A DNA stretch of 64,000 bases from Calvatia gigantea (GCA_025093985.1 JACAAK010000010.1:645501-709500), one strand, 5' to 3'; counted from the first letter of the stretch, positions 1 to 11,897 are shown. The notes: a model not told the origin generated them from the sequence alone. Numbers and translations are program-made.

Positions 1-516
1 TTAGGAGTAGCAATAGGATTTCTTAAAGAGTTTGTCAGCATATAGTTCCTTGGTGCTCAACCTAAAACCTCTTTCTCAATTGTAATTGCTAAATGGTGTA
101 CTCAGGTCCTAATCATGGATGGTGACTTCCATGAAGTCAAACTTCTTTAAAGCTTCCTTTGTTTTTTCCATCCGTCGGCAGACAAAGCAGTATGAACCAT
201 GCTCATCCTTGCTTTTTGTGATGTAGACCAATTAAGGCCAGTGGCAGGCTTCAAGCTTGGGTACAATCATGTGCATTACTCAAGCAAAGTAACATTGGTG
301 CTAGAAGTAGGGTGCAATGTATGGCGATGCAGCACCTCTACAAGAGAAATAGTATACTGTGGCAATGTTGTGCCAGCATAGTATTTAAACTACATTCTAA
401 ATGTTTCCTGAAGTGACATAATGGCAGAATATCTGACTCATTGTCCTTCTTCCCTTGTTTTCCTGCTACAAGGACACTGTGAAGCATTCTTCTCCTTGTC
501 ATCTTCTTTGGATAAT
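1..516. other. AT-rich stretch left of the LINE, nothing recognised
   Basis: No open frame with a recognisable domain on either strand. It reaches the left target-site duplication of the LINE at 517. Base composition resembles the transposon-rich flanks rather than the gene island, so it is probably old repeat sequence, but no family could be named. Confidence 0.4.
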
Positions 517-530
517 TTGCATGTGCAGCT
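517..530. repeat. LINE target-site duplication, left copy
   Basis: TTGCATGTGCAGCT, identical to 5207-5220, sits immediately next to the poly(A) end of the LINE. Confidence 0.85.
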
Positions 531-3500
531 TTTTTTTTTTTTTTTTTTTAAATCAAGGCTTGCACCAATTTATAACGCGGTGCCCAATCGCAGTCCATGT
601 GTAGCCAAGTACAAAGACCCTAACTACATTGTCCGATGAGTTGAGAGTAATCTACCTTTCACAAACAGCCCAACCCAGCCCAAGCCATACTAACCAAGGC
701 TTTCCAGCCCAACCTGAACCATGCTGCTCCCTACTGAATATACCACCCCAGTCGCCCAAAATGCCCATCACACTGAAGAAGACCCAGCTGCCCAGGTCTT
801 GTGGTGTACACCCAGTGATGCATCGCCGTGTTGTGGCGGTGCCCTGATCATCCCTCAAGAGGCGGACCCAGCGGCAATGGCGGCCAAGTGCCCTCAGGGG
901 GACAGGTGTAGACAGGAGAGCCAGCGCAAGGAGCCTCCGCTTGGAGCCGCTTTACCCCCAGCTTCCCAGGTGAAAGGGTATCAGCCCAGTCCTGATCTAG
1001 AGCGACACAGTAGGCAGGGTAGCAACTCGAAGTATCGCCTAGATGGCGCCCAAGAAAGCAGCTGAGCAGGATGAACCTGCACTGCCACCCGGGGACCCCA
1101 CCCCTGTTATTTTATGCCTTCGCCCCCCGCAAAGCCCCCAACCAGGCCCAGGAAAGGAGCACCACCAGCCAAGGCTAGAAGCACCCCCCAGGGACCCCAC
1201 CCCTGTTGCCTTAAGACTTCTCCACCCAGTAGGCCAGAAGACCAGCGACACCGCAGGGACTCCCCACGCACACCAGCTCAGCCGATCCCAGTATCATCTG
1301 GTCTGAACGCAAAAGCCTGTGGGTTTGCATTTAGGAAATCAATCAGCTCATGAATGGTCTGAGGAGGTCTGTCAAGTTCCCTCTTGTAGTTGGGACACCT
1401 GACAAATATGTGATAGCGCCCCTCAAGAGCGGCGCCACACGAACAGCCAACGCTTTCGTTAGGAAAGAACCGTACGCAGTACAACCCAATCGGAGCATGA
1501 CCTGTGACGGCATGCACAGCCCTCACACAAAGCGAGTTAGAACCGCTAACATGAGGGAGCCAAGGCCCACCAGAAAGGTAGGTTGGCTTCCCCGGAATAG
1601 ATGGATCCGCCCCAGAGGCAAGATCCATGTTGCTACGCCCCTTGTAAGAAGAGGTAGAGTACAGCTGATGCTATGACTCCAGAACATCGTCGACCGCCTC
1701 CTTACGCAGGCGGGCAATAGAAGTGAATGGCCTCAGGCCATAAGCGACCTGAGGGAACAAGGTGACATGCCGGTGCACAGCATGGTGGAACTCCCACTTC
1801 TCGGAAGAAGGGACAGCGAGAAATTCAATGCCCCTCTGGGGATCCCCAGAGAGCCATCACTTAAGTGCCACACACACCCCTTAGGACAGCATCTGCCCGG
1901 AATGTGTAGACGGATCAATTGCGAGCTTCGCTGACACAATAGAATCAGTGAATACACATATGAGCCTGACGTCATCCTGCTTAAGAGCAAAATGAATGCC
2001 AAGTGCAATAGCCATGAGCTCAGCATCAGGTGCTGTAACTCGACCCGCCATGCGAGTGATCTCATGGAGACACTCACGCTGGCGATAGACATGGGCAGAT
2101 GAGACTGTCTGGAACTTGCCATGGAGCAGGAGACTTGCGTCCGTCGCCATATGGACAATCCCAAGGTCCTCTCTGCACTCCCTAAGGCGCGCGTTGAGAG
2201 CATACATATGCTCGGGGCTGGTATTACCCTTTGCATTGAGTTTCACCTCCATGAATGACACCTGGTCAGGGTGGCAGTCCATCAGGTGGTATCCAGGCCA
2301 ATTAATTGAGGCCATAGGCTCAAATTCCTCGACGAGGTTTACCAGGTTGGCATTAGCCTGGATTAAGGAGCCTTTAGTCTTTTTGCGAGTAGTGGGAGAC
2401 ATAAGGCCAATGGAGTGAGTATGCAGCTTAGCAGACCTGGAATACTCAGGGCTCATAAGGGCCCTGAGAGGATGGTTAGGTGACAGGGTCTTGATCCTGT
2501 AGTCCGACCTGACAGCAAGCTTCTGTATATGAAGCTGGATAGGTATGAGACCCGCGAATGACTCCGCGGCCCCAGTAGGGGCAGTCCAGAATGCACCTGT
2601 GATCCACAGGGCCACCCGTCTCTGCATGACATTCAGGCTCTTAAGGGCTGCTTTACAGCAGGATCCCTTGAAGAACTAGAGTTTGAAGCTGTATGTCGCA
2701 ATGGGGACAACACATGACCAATAGAGGAGGTGCTTCTGCATAGGCCACAAGCCCCTTGTAGAATTACCAAGCATCTTCATGGCTTTTACTGTAGAAAGTG
2801 CCTTGGTAGAGTAGTAGTGAACATGTTCCTTAAAAGTAAGGGCACGGTCGAAGTAAAAACCCAAATACCTCCAATAGGGTTTGGGCCAGAGCGGCGTATC
2901 ACCAGTGAACGGGGCAAAGCCCAGGTCAATCGGTGGATTATCATCCCCGTGCTTGCAGGAGAAATGAAAAACCTCAGACTTGTCATGTTCAAGTACCAAG
3001 GCGAAGTGCTCAAAGAGCCTGAATATGATACCATATGCCTCCTTAAGAGCCACAAGGTTGGAGCCCCAGTCCTTAGACTGGGCAATGATGGTGCCATCAT
3101 CAACATATAACAGGAGGGTCATCTCTAGGTGCGACGCCTCCCTGTTGAAAAGCCACATTAGTGGAGCTATGTATAAGGCTGACAGGACGGGGGAGAGGGC
3201 AGAGCCCTGCCCTACCCCCACATCCAATGGAAACAGCTCAGACTTGAAAGAATCCCAGCAATACTGGGTCTTCCATCCTACCAAGTAGTGCGCAAAGAAC
3301 TTGACCAACTCAGGGGCAAATCCTTGCTTGTGGAGTATAGCAACCAGCATATCATGGTGCAATGATGGGAAGAACTGCACTATGTCAAATGCCACAACAC
3401 TAGTCCTGAGGCCCTTGGCCCAACCCACTCTTACGATATGGGTCAGCATCAGGCCAGCATCTTCAGTGGATTGTTGGATCACACCCCCGAGCTGATTAGG

Positions 3501-5206
3501 GTGAAAGACCCCAAACTTGACAGAGTCAAATTGGAGTCTAGTCACGATCATTTTCTCAAACAGCTTACCCAGTGTGTTGAGAAGAACTATAGGCCGGAAG
3601 GCCTTGGGCGTAGAGTATGCAGGCTTACCTGGCTTAGGGATAATAACCAACATAAATTCTTTAAAATACTCTGGCCAGCAGCCTAGATGAATACAGGCAC
3701 TAGCTAGACATATGAAGATCGGTAGGGAATCTCCAAGCATGATCTGTTTGAGCATCCTCCACGTAACGTGGTCGGGGCCCGGAGCAGAGATTTTGGAGCA
3801 GGCAGACAGTGTGTCTACCAGCTCCTTGTCCGAGAAGTCAACCCACTCCCGCTGCAGAAGCGTAGGGAGTGGATCAATAACAGGGGTATCACACTCACGC
3901 CTGGAAGCAGAGTTGTAGGTACTGTGAAGGGCCTCCCACAGGGAGTCCATAGTGTGACAAGGCTCTCTCTGATAGGAGATAGCCTCACATGCGGGCAACT
4001 TGCGCACTTTAACCCATTCCATAAGGTCCCAAGGGCGCTTGTTGGTCTCAGTAATTTCCTCAATCTTCTCATCGAAGAATTTGCACTTTTTAGATGCTAC
4101 AATGTATCGGAATGCCTTCCAGTCTACAAGGTCCAAAGAATCCCTGTGGGCCTGTAGGGCAACAGTGCAATCCTCATCCCACCAGGGCTGAGATTTCGTG
4201 GATATGTGCACCTCCACAGTGTGGCGATGCCACGCTGCAGAGAACACCGACCCAATAGCCGATGCCAGGACATTAACATCCTGTGCTGAATTAAGGGGAT
4301 GATCCCGAAGACCATACACCCCCTCTCTGATCTCATCCAGGAACTGCAATTCTGCAGTTGCTGCCGAGTTCTTGGGAAATGCCCTTCTGACATTCGTGAT
4401 GTCTTCAGGGCGGATAGGGATCATGACAGACAGCGGATGATGGTCCGATGGGCCCGTCAGATCCAATCTGATCTTGGGACACACGATGTGCCACCTAAGA
4501 TCGGAGATAAAGATCAGATCAATCACCGATTGGTGTTTGGTCGGATCTCGAGGTACATGCGTAGAAGCCCTGGAATCTGGCAACCAGATCCCAAGGCCGA
4601 GGTCATCGGCAGCCTCCATGAGTTGCTGGGCGGGTCAGTGGTGATGCGGAACGTTATTGTCCCACTCACATGAATGGCAATTAAAATCACCTCCCATGTA
4701 ATGCATCTGGGGTAGAGAATCACGCTTCTCATAGAGAAGCCTGATCACGGTGTGCTCATCGTCAGAATAAACATTCATGAGATGGCGTTCATGGCCATGA
4801 TTGAAGATGGTGACAACCATCACATCCCGGTGGTCAATAAGGTCCCTCCTTAATAAGGGCCTCAGTCTCTTGATCCATGTGTGGACATAAGCCATGACAC
4901 GGGGTCGATCTTGTTCCTCCACAGAGGAGGCCGGCCTCACCATGTACAACCACTCAGGGTGCTTAGGTGCTCCAATGACAGGGTCACCCTCAGCGTCAAG
5001 CATCGAGGGGGCGGATCTTATCGTTCGCCAGGGTAGCTCCTGGACGAAAATGATGTCGAAGTTGTCTTTTTCAGACTCTAGCAGTGTGTCCAATAACATA
5101 TAATTCTTTGCTACGTTAAACGACAATATACATAATCTACCCTTCACAAAATGCCTCAACTCGTCAGGCTCGGGGTTCATTGCGCGGATGCTGAAGTGTT
5201 ATCAGC
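531..5206 (-). mobile_element. 5'-truncated LINE (non-LTR retrotransposon) with poly(A) and 14-bp TSD
   Basis: A minus-strand LINE. Its 3' end is a run of T on the plus strand (about 530-549), that is a poly(A) tail. The 14-mer TTGCATGTGCAGCT occurs directly before the tail (517-530) and again just beyond the 5' end (5207-5220), a typical target-site duplication from target-primed reverse transcription. Only the ORF2 region is present (endonuclease, reverse transcriptase, RNase H, Cys-rich end); there is no ORF1/gag, so the copy is 5'-truncated close to the ORF2 start. The 531-1277 part is a long 3' UTR that is GC-rich and proline-like in translation. The element is dead: several in-frame stops interrupt the polyprotein. 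Confidence 0.9.
1278..5180 (-). pseudogene. LINE ORF2 polyprotein (endonuclease-RT-RNase H), interrupted by stops
   Basis: One continuous reading frame broken only by nonsense codons. Segment 5180-4635 is the start of an APE-type endonuclease (VQELPW with the catalytic Glu, then GGDFNCHSCEWD). After an in-frame TGA at 4635-4637 the same frame continues (4619-2676) with the endonuclease SDHHP motif and the reverse transcriptase, whose catalytic box reads YVDD. After an in-frame TAG it continues (2627-1881) into RNase H (ATDAS, DAELMAIALG and FTDS carrying the acidic residues). Further stops lie near 1879 (TAA), 1858 (TGA) and 1670 (TAG) before the terminal segment 1628-1278, with a Cys-rich CSCG...HIFVRC motif found at the C-terminus of such LINEs. 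Three of the stops fall where Trp would fit, so TGG to TAG/TGA changes are likely (inference). Confidence 0.88.
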
Positions 5207-5220
5207 TTGCATGTGCAGCT
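5207..5220. repeat. LINE target-site duplication, right copy
   Basis: TTGCATGTGCAGCT, identical to 517-530, marks the 5' boundary of the LINE, about 27 nt upstream of the first ORF2 methionine. Confidence 0.85.
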
Positions 5221-5723
5221 ACTGCTGCAACTTGGACTAATGTCCATGGTTTTATTGGTGCTGCTGACCTTGTGGCCACTGTCTACCATACCAGTGTAAG
5301 TGCTGCAAGTGCTGCTGTCCATTGCCTTAGCATGGTGTAAAGCACTGAAGTACATGGACCATCTGTAAGAGGAATAAGTAGTGGTCAAATAGACGTGAAA
5401 GAGTAAAGTGTGAAAGCCTAGTGAAGGAACAAAATGTGGACTTCTCAAGATATTGCATATATCCCAGCTTTAAGAACTAAGCAGGACTTGGCAGCTTATT
5501 ACTGCCAACCAAGTGGATCAAGTGGCTCAGGTTTTTGCTCATGGTATGTTTGGAAATCAAGGCAGGACTTGCCCAATCGACTTGGAACACAAGAACACAA
5601 GACTTATGGTTTTTCCTGATACTGTGGTTCTTATTGCAGTCATCAAAATATATTATCCTGGACTAGTGAGATAATCCAGCAAAGTGGAGCATAATGCTCA
5701 ATATAAATGATACAATATATAAG
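5221..5723. other. Spacer between LINE and copia array
   Basis: No supported gene. Short open frames on both strands have no recognisable motif. Probably older repeat sequence into which the LINE inserted. Confidence 0.35.
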
Positions 5724-6104
5724 CTAAACACTGAGGTGGATTGGAAGAGAACCCAGAAAGCCTGAAGAGTTGTCATCGATCAGAGAGAACATAAGAATGG
5801 AAGTAGAGCAACCAGAGTGGAATAGTTCTTGCTTCAACCCAAAAAAGTAGGAAGCAGACCGTAAGAGGCCAAACCAGACCAGAGGTAACGATTTGCCAAG
5901 ACTAATCCAAGAATAGGTAAACAATGTGTTAGCATCATGTTGGACTGCTGTGCATAGTGCATATGTTCACAACATGGGTTAGACAGGGTATCAAGTGGAC
6001 CAAAGACACCACTGTCTCCCAGGTTGAATATGACTGTAACCTCCTCAAACTCTACCAGTATCACTAAACACGGTCTGAGTGAGCAGCAGTTGGGGTCCAT
6101 AACC
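5724..6104 (-). mobile_element. copia-type element, internal gag-start fragment
   Basis: Directly follows an LTR end (6105) in minus orientation. A minus-strand frame (6118-5834) opens with MDPN and shares its sequence and position relative to the LTR with 7389-7280, which also starts with an ATGGGCCCC-type codon run right after an LTR. Two copies in the same place argue for the 5' internal region of one LTR element family, probably the gag start. The frame decays after about 90 codons and no capsid zinc knuckle is visible. Confidence 0.55.
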
Positions 6105-6666
6105 TGTTGAAAGAACAAGATAACATCCCAATATAATCACACTACTATGCTAGTATATGTGTGAGTGGTGGAGGGTAGTCATACTCACCCAGAGACAGTC
6201 CAAGGGGAAATCCATAGGATTCCAGAGAGACTTATACCAGCAATACCAGCTCGTCAACTCCATAGAGGAGGGCAAGGTAGCAGCAAAGCATGCTTAACAG
6301 AGACAGATGTTCGAAGAATGAAGAGGGGTGTCTATAGCCAAGAAGGCCTATCTAAAGGGCATATATGTCTCATACTACATAAAGGTACTTATACCAAGTT
6401 CTAGGTGACATGACTATACAACCTGAAACAGGGAGGTAACACTATCTACCAGTAGCATAATTGGTGCATACTGTGTATGATGCATGTACTAAAAGGTTCT
6501 ATGTAGAGTTATCTAACCAGCTACAGTAGTGTGGTATATTACTCTTGTACGTAGTCTGTAGTCTGAGATGTCCATTATTATCAATCTTCTGAAAGTGAAG
6601 TACTCGAGACCCATTTCAGCTATAAATAGACTGAACCAACATAATGGTATGGATCGAGATTCAACA
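6105..6666 (-). repeat. copia LTR, long variant (562 bp)
   Basis: Begins TGTTGA and ends TCAACA, giving 6-bp inverted ends. It is the reverse complement of the 553-bp solo LTR at 57403-57955 over its whole length. On the right it meets a purine-rich tract on the minus strand, as expected for a polypurine tract next to a 3' LTR. Confidence 0.85.
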
Positions 6667-7389
6667 CTGGAGCTCGCTCATCTTGAGTGAGGGATCACCA
6701 CTGAGCAGAATTTCAAGATGGCACAAATAAATTCATTGTACACCTGTGCAGGCCCAAGTAAGCCATAAGAGCTGGCCAGCTACAACCAGAGCATGCAAGC
6801 ATTGCAAGCAGAGTGCTTCAGCATACTGTTGGGGAGAGTAGACTCTATCAACCCAAGTGCATGCATCTGGAGGTTATTAGTCATACCAATACTGCAGCAC
6901 TCATCTGCAGTCATCAGGATCAGAGATCCTGGATGTGACAGATGGGCCAGTGAAGTGGAGGTTGCTGCAACTGCAGGGTGATGAGCATTGTATAACTACT
7001 TATACTGTAGTGGTTCCACAGGAGCTCCAGAAAAGTTCCATCCAGTCCAGGTACAGTCATTTAGGGAAATGCACATCAGTGCAGAATGAAGGCGGAGGGA
7101 CCAGATGGTGTAGTTACCCATCCTTGTGAGGATGGGAAGCTGCCCACTAGGAGTTTGGACAAACTCCAGTGGAGCAGAGTTTGGCTTAAACATATCTAAG
7201 AAGGGGTAAACATGTGTTAGCATTATGTAGGACTGCTGTGTGTAATGCACATGTTGCAACATGGGGCAGACAAGGGATCAAGTGGACCAAAGGACCACTG
7301 TCTCCTAGGTTGCATATGACTATAGCCTTCTACACTCTACCACTGTCACTAAATGCAGTCTAAGTGAGTGGTGGTTGGGGCCCATAATC
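6667..7389 (-). mobile_element. Deleted copia internal region between two LTRs
   Basis: A 723-bp internal segment bounded by LTRs 6105-6666 and 7390-7803. In minus orientation it starts with the same post-LTR sequence as 6104-6000, carries a short frame (7262-6996) with a WTGWNFSGAPVE motif repeated in the neighbouring scrap 7804-8032, and ends with a polypurine-like tract. No protease, integrase or reverse transcriptase is present, so this is a deletion derivative that could only move in trans. Confidence 0.6.
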
Positions 7390-7803
7390 TGTTGAGATGA
7401 GTACACTACAGTAGCACTACACTAGTAGTAGAGGGTAGTCATACTCACTGGGATTGTTGAGATGGTGGTTGTAGACAGTTGCTAAGGGGTATTGTAGAGG
7501 CAGGTTAGAAGAAAGACTTAATTGTCTAAGGAAAGTACACATACTATATAGGGTTTATATATATAAAGTCTCTGGTCTGTGTGCCATTCTACCTTTTCAG
7601 GTAAGGTCTTATCTGCCAGTAGCATATACAAAGCATAATGCATACTACACATGTATCTAATAGACCATGTAGCCAGCAACCTAGAGTGCAGTCTAGTACT
7701 GTGTCCATAGTCTATTATTTTGCTTCTAATAGTAAAGTACTTGAGACCTATTTCAGCTATAAATATACTGAACCAACATAGTGGTACAGATCGAGATTCA
7801 ACA
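7390..7803 (-). repeat. copia LTR, short variant (414 bp)
   Basis: Starts TGTTGAGATGAG and ends GATTCAACA. Closely similar to 8033-8447 and 62716-63125. It contains the recurring block AGCTATAAATA, a TATA-like element near the U3 end in minus orientation. No 5-bp duplication is seen at its outer edges, consistent with membership of a tandem array rather than a simple insertion. Confidence 0.85.
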
Positions 7804-8032
7804 GTACTCTCAATCAACCCAAGTACATGCATCCTTAAGTTGTTGGCCATACCAACACTGTGGTGCTCATCCATGGTCATTGAGATTAGAGATCCTGGAC
7901 ATGACAGACGGGCTGGCAAAGTGGAGGTCACTGCAACCACAGGATAGTCAGGACCATACAATTGCTCATACTATGGCAGTTCCACAGGAGCCCCAGAAAA
8001 ATCCCATCCAGTCCAGGAGCAGTCATTGAGGG
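7804..8032 (-). mobile_element. 229-bp internal remnant between two copia LTRs
   Basis: Homologous to about 6841-7060 of the neighbouring internal region (shared segments around CATGCATC, AGAGATCCTGGA and CCATCCAGTCCAGG). With its two flanking LTRs it makes an LTR-229 bp-LTR unit of about 1.06 kb, the size class of miniature LTR elements (TRIM). Confidence 0.6.
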
Positions 8033-8447
8033 TGTTGAGATGAGTACACTACAGTAGTGGATGTGCTAGCAGTGGAGGGTAGTCATACTCACTGGGATTG
8101 TTGAGGTGTGCATTGTAGACAGTTGCTAAGGGGTATCTTAAAGGCAGCATAGAGGAAAGACTTAATTGTCTAAAGAAAGTACACATACTACATAGGACTT
8201 ATATATATAAAGTCTCTGGTCTGTGTACCCTTCTACCTATTCAGGTGAGGTCTTATCTGCCAGTAGCATATACAGAGCATAATGCGTACTACACATGTAT
8301 CTAATAGACCATGTAGCCAGCAACCTAGAGTGTGGTCTAGTACTGTGTCTATAGCTTGTTATCTCACTTCTAATAGTGAAGTACTTGAGACCTGTTTCAG
8401 CTATAAATAGACTGGACTAACATAGTGGTATGGATCAAGATTCAACA
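8033..8447 (-). repeat. copia LTR, short variant (415 bp)
   Basis: TGTTGAGATGAG to GATTCAACA, closely similar to 7390-7803. It is followed without a gap by a second, truncated copy of the same LTR. Confidence 0.85.
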
Positions 8448-8682
8448 TCTGGTCTGTGTGCCATTCTACCTATATAGGTGAGGTCTTATCCACCAGTAGC
8501 ATATATCGAGCATAATGCATACTACACATGTATTTAATAGACCATGTAGCCAGCAACCTAGAGTGTGGTCTAGTACTATGTCCATAGCTCATTATCTTGC
8601 TTCTAATAGTGAAGTACTTGAGACCCTGTTTCAACTATGAATAGACTGAACCAATGTAGTGGTATAGGATTGAGATTCAACA
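8448..8682 (-). repeat. Truncated copia LTR copy
   Basis: Repeats the U3-side part of the LTR (TCTGGTCTGTGTGCC through to GATTCAACA) with several substitutions. The other half is missing. Confidence 0.75.
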
Positions 8683-8858
8683 ATATGTATATAAACCTGT
8701 ATGTAGTATGTGTATGTCCTTCAGACAATTTAGTCTATCTTTTACTTGAAGGTCCAACTCTTAAAAGCAACACTTCTACAAACATCTCTCTAGTATCCTG
8801 GTGAGTATGACTCCCCTCTGCCACTAGCATTCACTACTGTGGTGTACTCATCTCAACA
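8683..8858 (+). repeat. Truncated copia LTR in opposite orientation
   Basis: The far end of the LTR on the plus strand, ending GTACTCATCTCAACA. It is head-to-head with the copies on either side, so the array is not a simple tandem. Confidence 0.7.
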
Positions 8859-8983
8859 CTGTGTCCATACAATTCATATCATACACAGTCTGTTATTAAC
8901 TCATTCCGAGAGTGAAGTACTCAAGAACTGTTTCAGCTATAAATAGACTGAACCAACATAGTGGTATGGATTGAGATTCAACA
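8859..8983 (-). repeat. Truncated copia LTR, U3 end
   Basis: Contains the AGCTATAAATAGACTGAACC block and ends GATTCAACA at 8983. With 8683-8858 it could be one LTR rearranged by inversion. This is the last LTR scrap before the gene island. Confidence 0.7.
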
Positions 8984-9882
8984 GAATCAAGTGAAGTCAC
9001 TGGTGCATGCCATCAATTCAGTGACATATAGCTAGCAACATGCTTTTGTCTTGATAATAATGTTCCTTGCTGCACTGTTGATATGTAATTGTGCCTCACC
9101 TCTGTGCTGTCTCATCCTTAGGACTGGGTTGAGATTTTTCCCACCTTGGGAACACACTGCCAGAACATTATATTTGGGTGGTCCTTGAAGTTCATGTAAT
9201 ATGTTATCACATTGCTGCACAGTCACAAAATCATATGCTAAACAAAGCCTCATGTCTGTACCAGCTCACTTCAGGCATGGGGATGGTACTTGATTTACAC
9301 GGAGAATACAATCCATAAAAGACTCTACCCAGGTGATCGACATTATTTCTGCAACATTTGACCACTGCACCGTGTGTGTGAAATGTTGCCCGGCCGTAAT
9401 GTTCCGAACAAACCCCTATCCCATATACATGCCGACCTGAGGCTGATCCGGTGGTAAGAAAAACGGTTTCACACTGACATGAGATGCCGAAAAGGCGGTG
9501 CCGATCTTAGGCGGCAGGTCGGCCGTGTAGGGCAAGGGACAACGGTCACGAGGGGTTCAACGTCATCAGGAACCGTGCCGGTGATGGCTGTCGACAGTTG
9601 GTGGCCATTTTTCAAATTTTCGTAATTTTCAGAGTTCCGAAGGCGTTCTTAAGCGTCGTTTAAGCATTGTAGGAGGGATTGTCAACTAAGCAGTCTTGTT
9701 AGAGAGGGGGTTTACCCGGTAACCCCTTGTCAGCCCTTGTCTCATAAGACCGTTTTGTTGGCAGGTCCTTAACGAGCCGGTGGAAAGGGTTCTGAACTTC
9801 TGGGGGGATCTCACGTGACATTGAACTTACGGTGACGTTTCGTGTCGACGCGTCTTCAGGTTAATCCCCTCAGCTGACAACC
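8984..9882. other. Boundary of repeat block and upstream region of the Sos7-like gene
   Basis: 8984-9260 still looks repeat-like; a 73-codon minus-strand frame at 9253-9032 has no recognised motif. From about 9360 the sequence becomes GC-richer and gene-like. The last 500 bases should contain the Sos7-like promoter, including a CACGTGAC box near 9813, but no TATA box was assigned. Confidence 0.4.
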
Positions 9883-11050
9883 ATGAGCAGACCATCGATA
9901 GAATTTCAACAAGAGCAAGAAAGACTCCTTGAGACAGCGAGCACTCTCAAAACTCACTTCGAACACTCCGATTCCAAGTTGCGCCTTGTCCAGAACCCAA
10001 TCGAATTCGGCAAACTTGATTTCGAAGAATCTGGAATTGACCTTGAGGATACCGAGAACAAGGATCCGGGGATCATTTCCGCCAACCTAGTTGCACAAAC
10101 GGTGTGTATGTGTGCTAAGATTATAATGGCCACGTTGATCTTTCTCTCCAGCAATTCCTGCGGAAGTTGAAATACCAATACCTCGAACAAAACGCCAAAG
10201 ATCGTTACGTCAAGTCAATTGTCAGTGACATTGACGACGCACCTATCGTCACCGCGGAGGATGTTAAAGAACTTAACGAAACAAACGAGGAGAAAAAGGC
10301 GAAGTTAAAAAAGGCAAAAGCTTCCCTATCTGAAATGCACCATAACATCCGCACCCTTACACCCCTGGTCCAAGGGGACTACGACAAAACAAAAACCGCC
10401 ATCAATAAAGCCACTACTCTCGCACAGAAGATAATTGATGCCCGCCTTGCTCTTACACGCCTCCGACAAACGCATCCTCACCCCCGCTTGACGATTGCAG
10501 CGGCCGACCAGAAACTCGCCGACCAGGTGACAGAAATGCAGGAGCTCAGTGACCAGGTGGAGGTTGTTCGGAAGCGAGTGCAGACCTCAAAGGGGGAACT
10601 CAAAACCGGAACTGTCAAGTTGGAGAATTTGCGAGCGGAACGGGCCGAGACGGAGAAGTCGGTCAAGAATGCTAATCTCGGGGAAGATGATCCCCGGCTA
10701 GCACCTCTCTATGACTGGTGCATTCTTGTTCTCGTTGCATTCGAGCGATCGTTCATTCAACGCTCCCACTTTTTCCTAGGTTGACGGCATCGTTAATACT
10801 GCATCGCTCCATGCAAGACCTTCACGAGTCGAAAACCATATCTGACAATGAGCTTCGCCTGACATACAAACTAGAATCCGACAAATTCCTCACCATGACC
10901 CTCATATTCCTTCCCGATACGCGACAACTGGCGGCTGTAAACATCTCCGGTTGCGAGGGTGATCTCACCGAGTTAACTGAGGCTTATATACAAGCAAACG
11001 ATCTACACGGCCTCATTGGCGCCATACTGGCTAGAACACGGAGAAGCTGA
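9883..11050 (+). CDS. Kinetochore protein Sos7-like (KNL1 partner)
   Basis: Three exons, 9883-10101, 10152-10717 and 10780-11050, total 1056 nt, coding 351 aa with no internal stop. Introns are GT-AG and 50 and 62 nt long. The N-terminal part has FLRKLKYQYLEQNAKDRYV, the central part is a long heptad-rich coiled coil, and RLTIAAADQKLADQVTEMQ and DPRLAPLYDW look like the conserved core of fungal Sos7. Sos7 and budding yeast Kre28 are coiled-coil partners of the KNL1/Spc7 kinetochore scaffold in the KMN network, acting in chromosome segregation and checkpoint signalling. The C-terminal 90 residues resemble a small globular domain. The family assignment is from remembered motif similarity, so another coiled-coil kinetochore protein is the main alternative. 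Confidence 0.72.
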
Positions 11051-11897
11051 GCATTTGGGAGGCCGCGTTTGCATTCTTGTTATCTAGATCTGTAATATGA
11101 TCTAATTTGCGGTGCCATGATACAGGAAAAAGAACAAGGTACAATCCCGGGTAAGTTACAACAAACACCTACCTATTGTCGCTCGCACCTCCCTGTTTCT
11201 ACACCCCCAACCTACCATCCGTCGACTCCCTCCGACCGCAAAACCGCTTCCGCCCATACCCCCGGTCTGTTTCCATGATGATCTGCCGGAATTCCACTTG
11301 GCACGGTTCCACCTGACACCTGTTCGTACCGTGCTGTCCCCTCCACCCCGGCCCGCACAGAGTATCAGCACATTCAGCTGTTTACCACCGACGTCACGAT
11401 CTAAAGCTAGAATAGATTAAAACTATCACTACGCATCGTACACACCACAGCCTAAGCTGCCATTCACTAGCGATACTCATGAACTGCCGCGCGATTCTTC
11501 CGACCACGGAAAATCTCATCGCGAATCCCTCTGATAACTTTTCCCGACCTACGCGGCTCTGCTTAGAACCTCTTCAAATCCTCGCGCACTAAACCCATTA
11601 CGTGAAACCACACACACGAACTGACAAGCGGTGTAAAGAGCTATATCATGTGGCCTCTATTTCTAAATATTCACGGAATTCTTGCACTCGTTTGTGCTTC
11701 TCACTGCAAAGGTACGGTGTAGGCTCGGAGAATCCACTACTTCTCTGGCAAGCACATGCGCTATACGTCTGCCGTGTCGACGATGTGCGTTCTTTAGAGA
11801 TTGGCGTACCGATAACTTTAGGAGTGGATGTCGTCCGGTTAGTTTTCGGGATATAAAACAACAGGTGTTAGGAGTCAGCCAAGCCCTTATCGAAAAC
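11051..11897. other. Intergenic: Sos7-like 3' side and GH27 promoter
   Basis: Several short frames without recognisable products. It separates two plus-strand genes and should hold the terminator of the first and the promoter of the second. No clear regulatory motif was found. Confidence 0.4.

Noticed and set aside
629..1353. Plus-strand proline-rich frames that look like small proteins.
   Set aside because: They lie in the 3' UTR of the minus-strand LINE, overlap each other in several frames and carry no domain.
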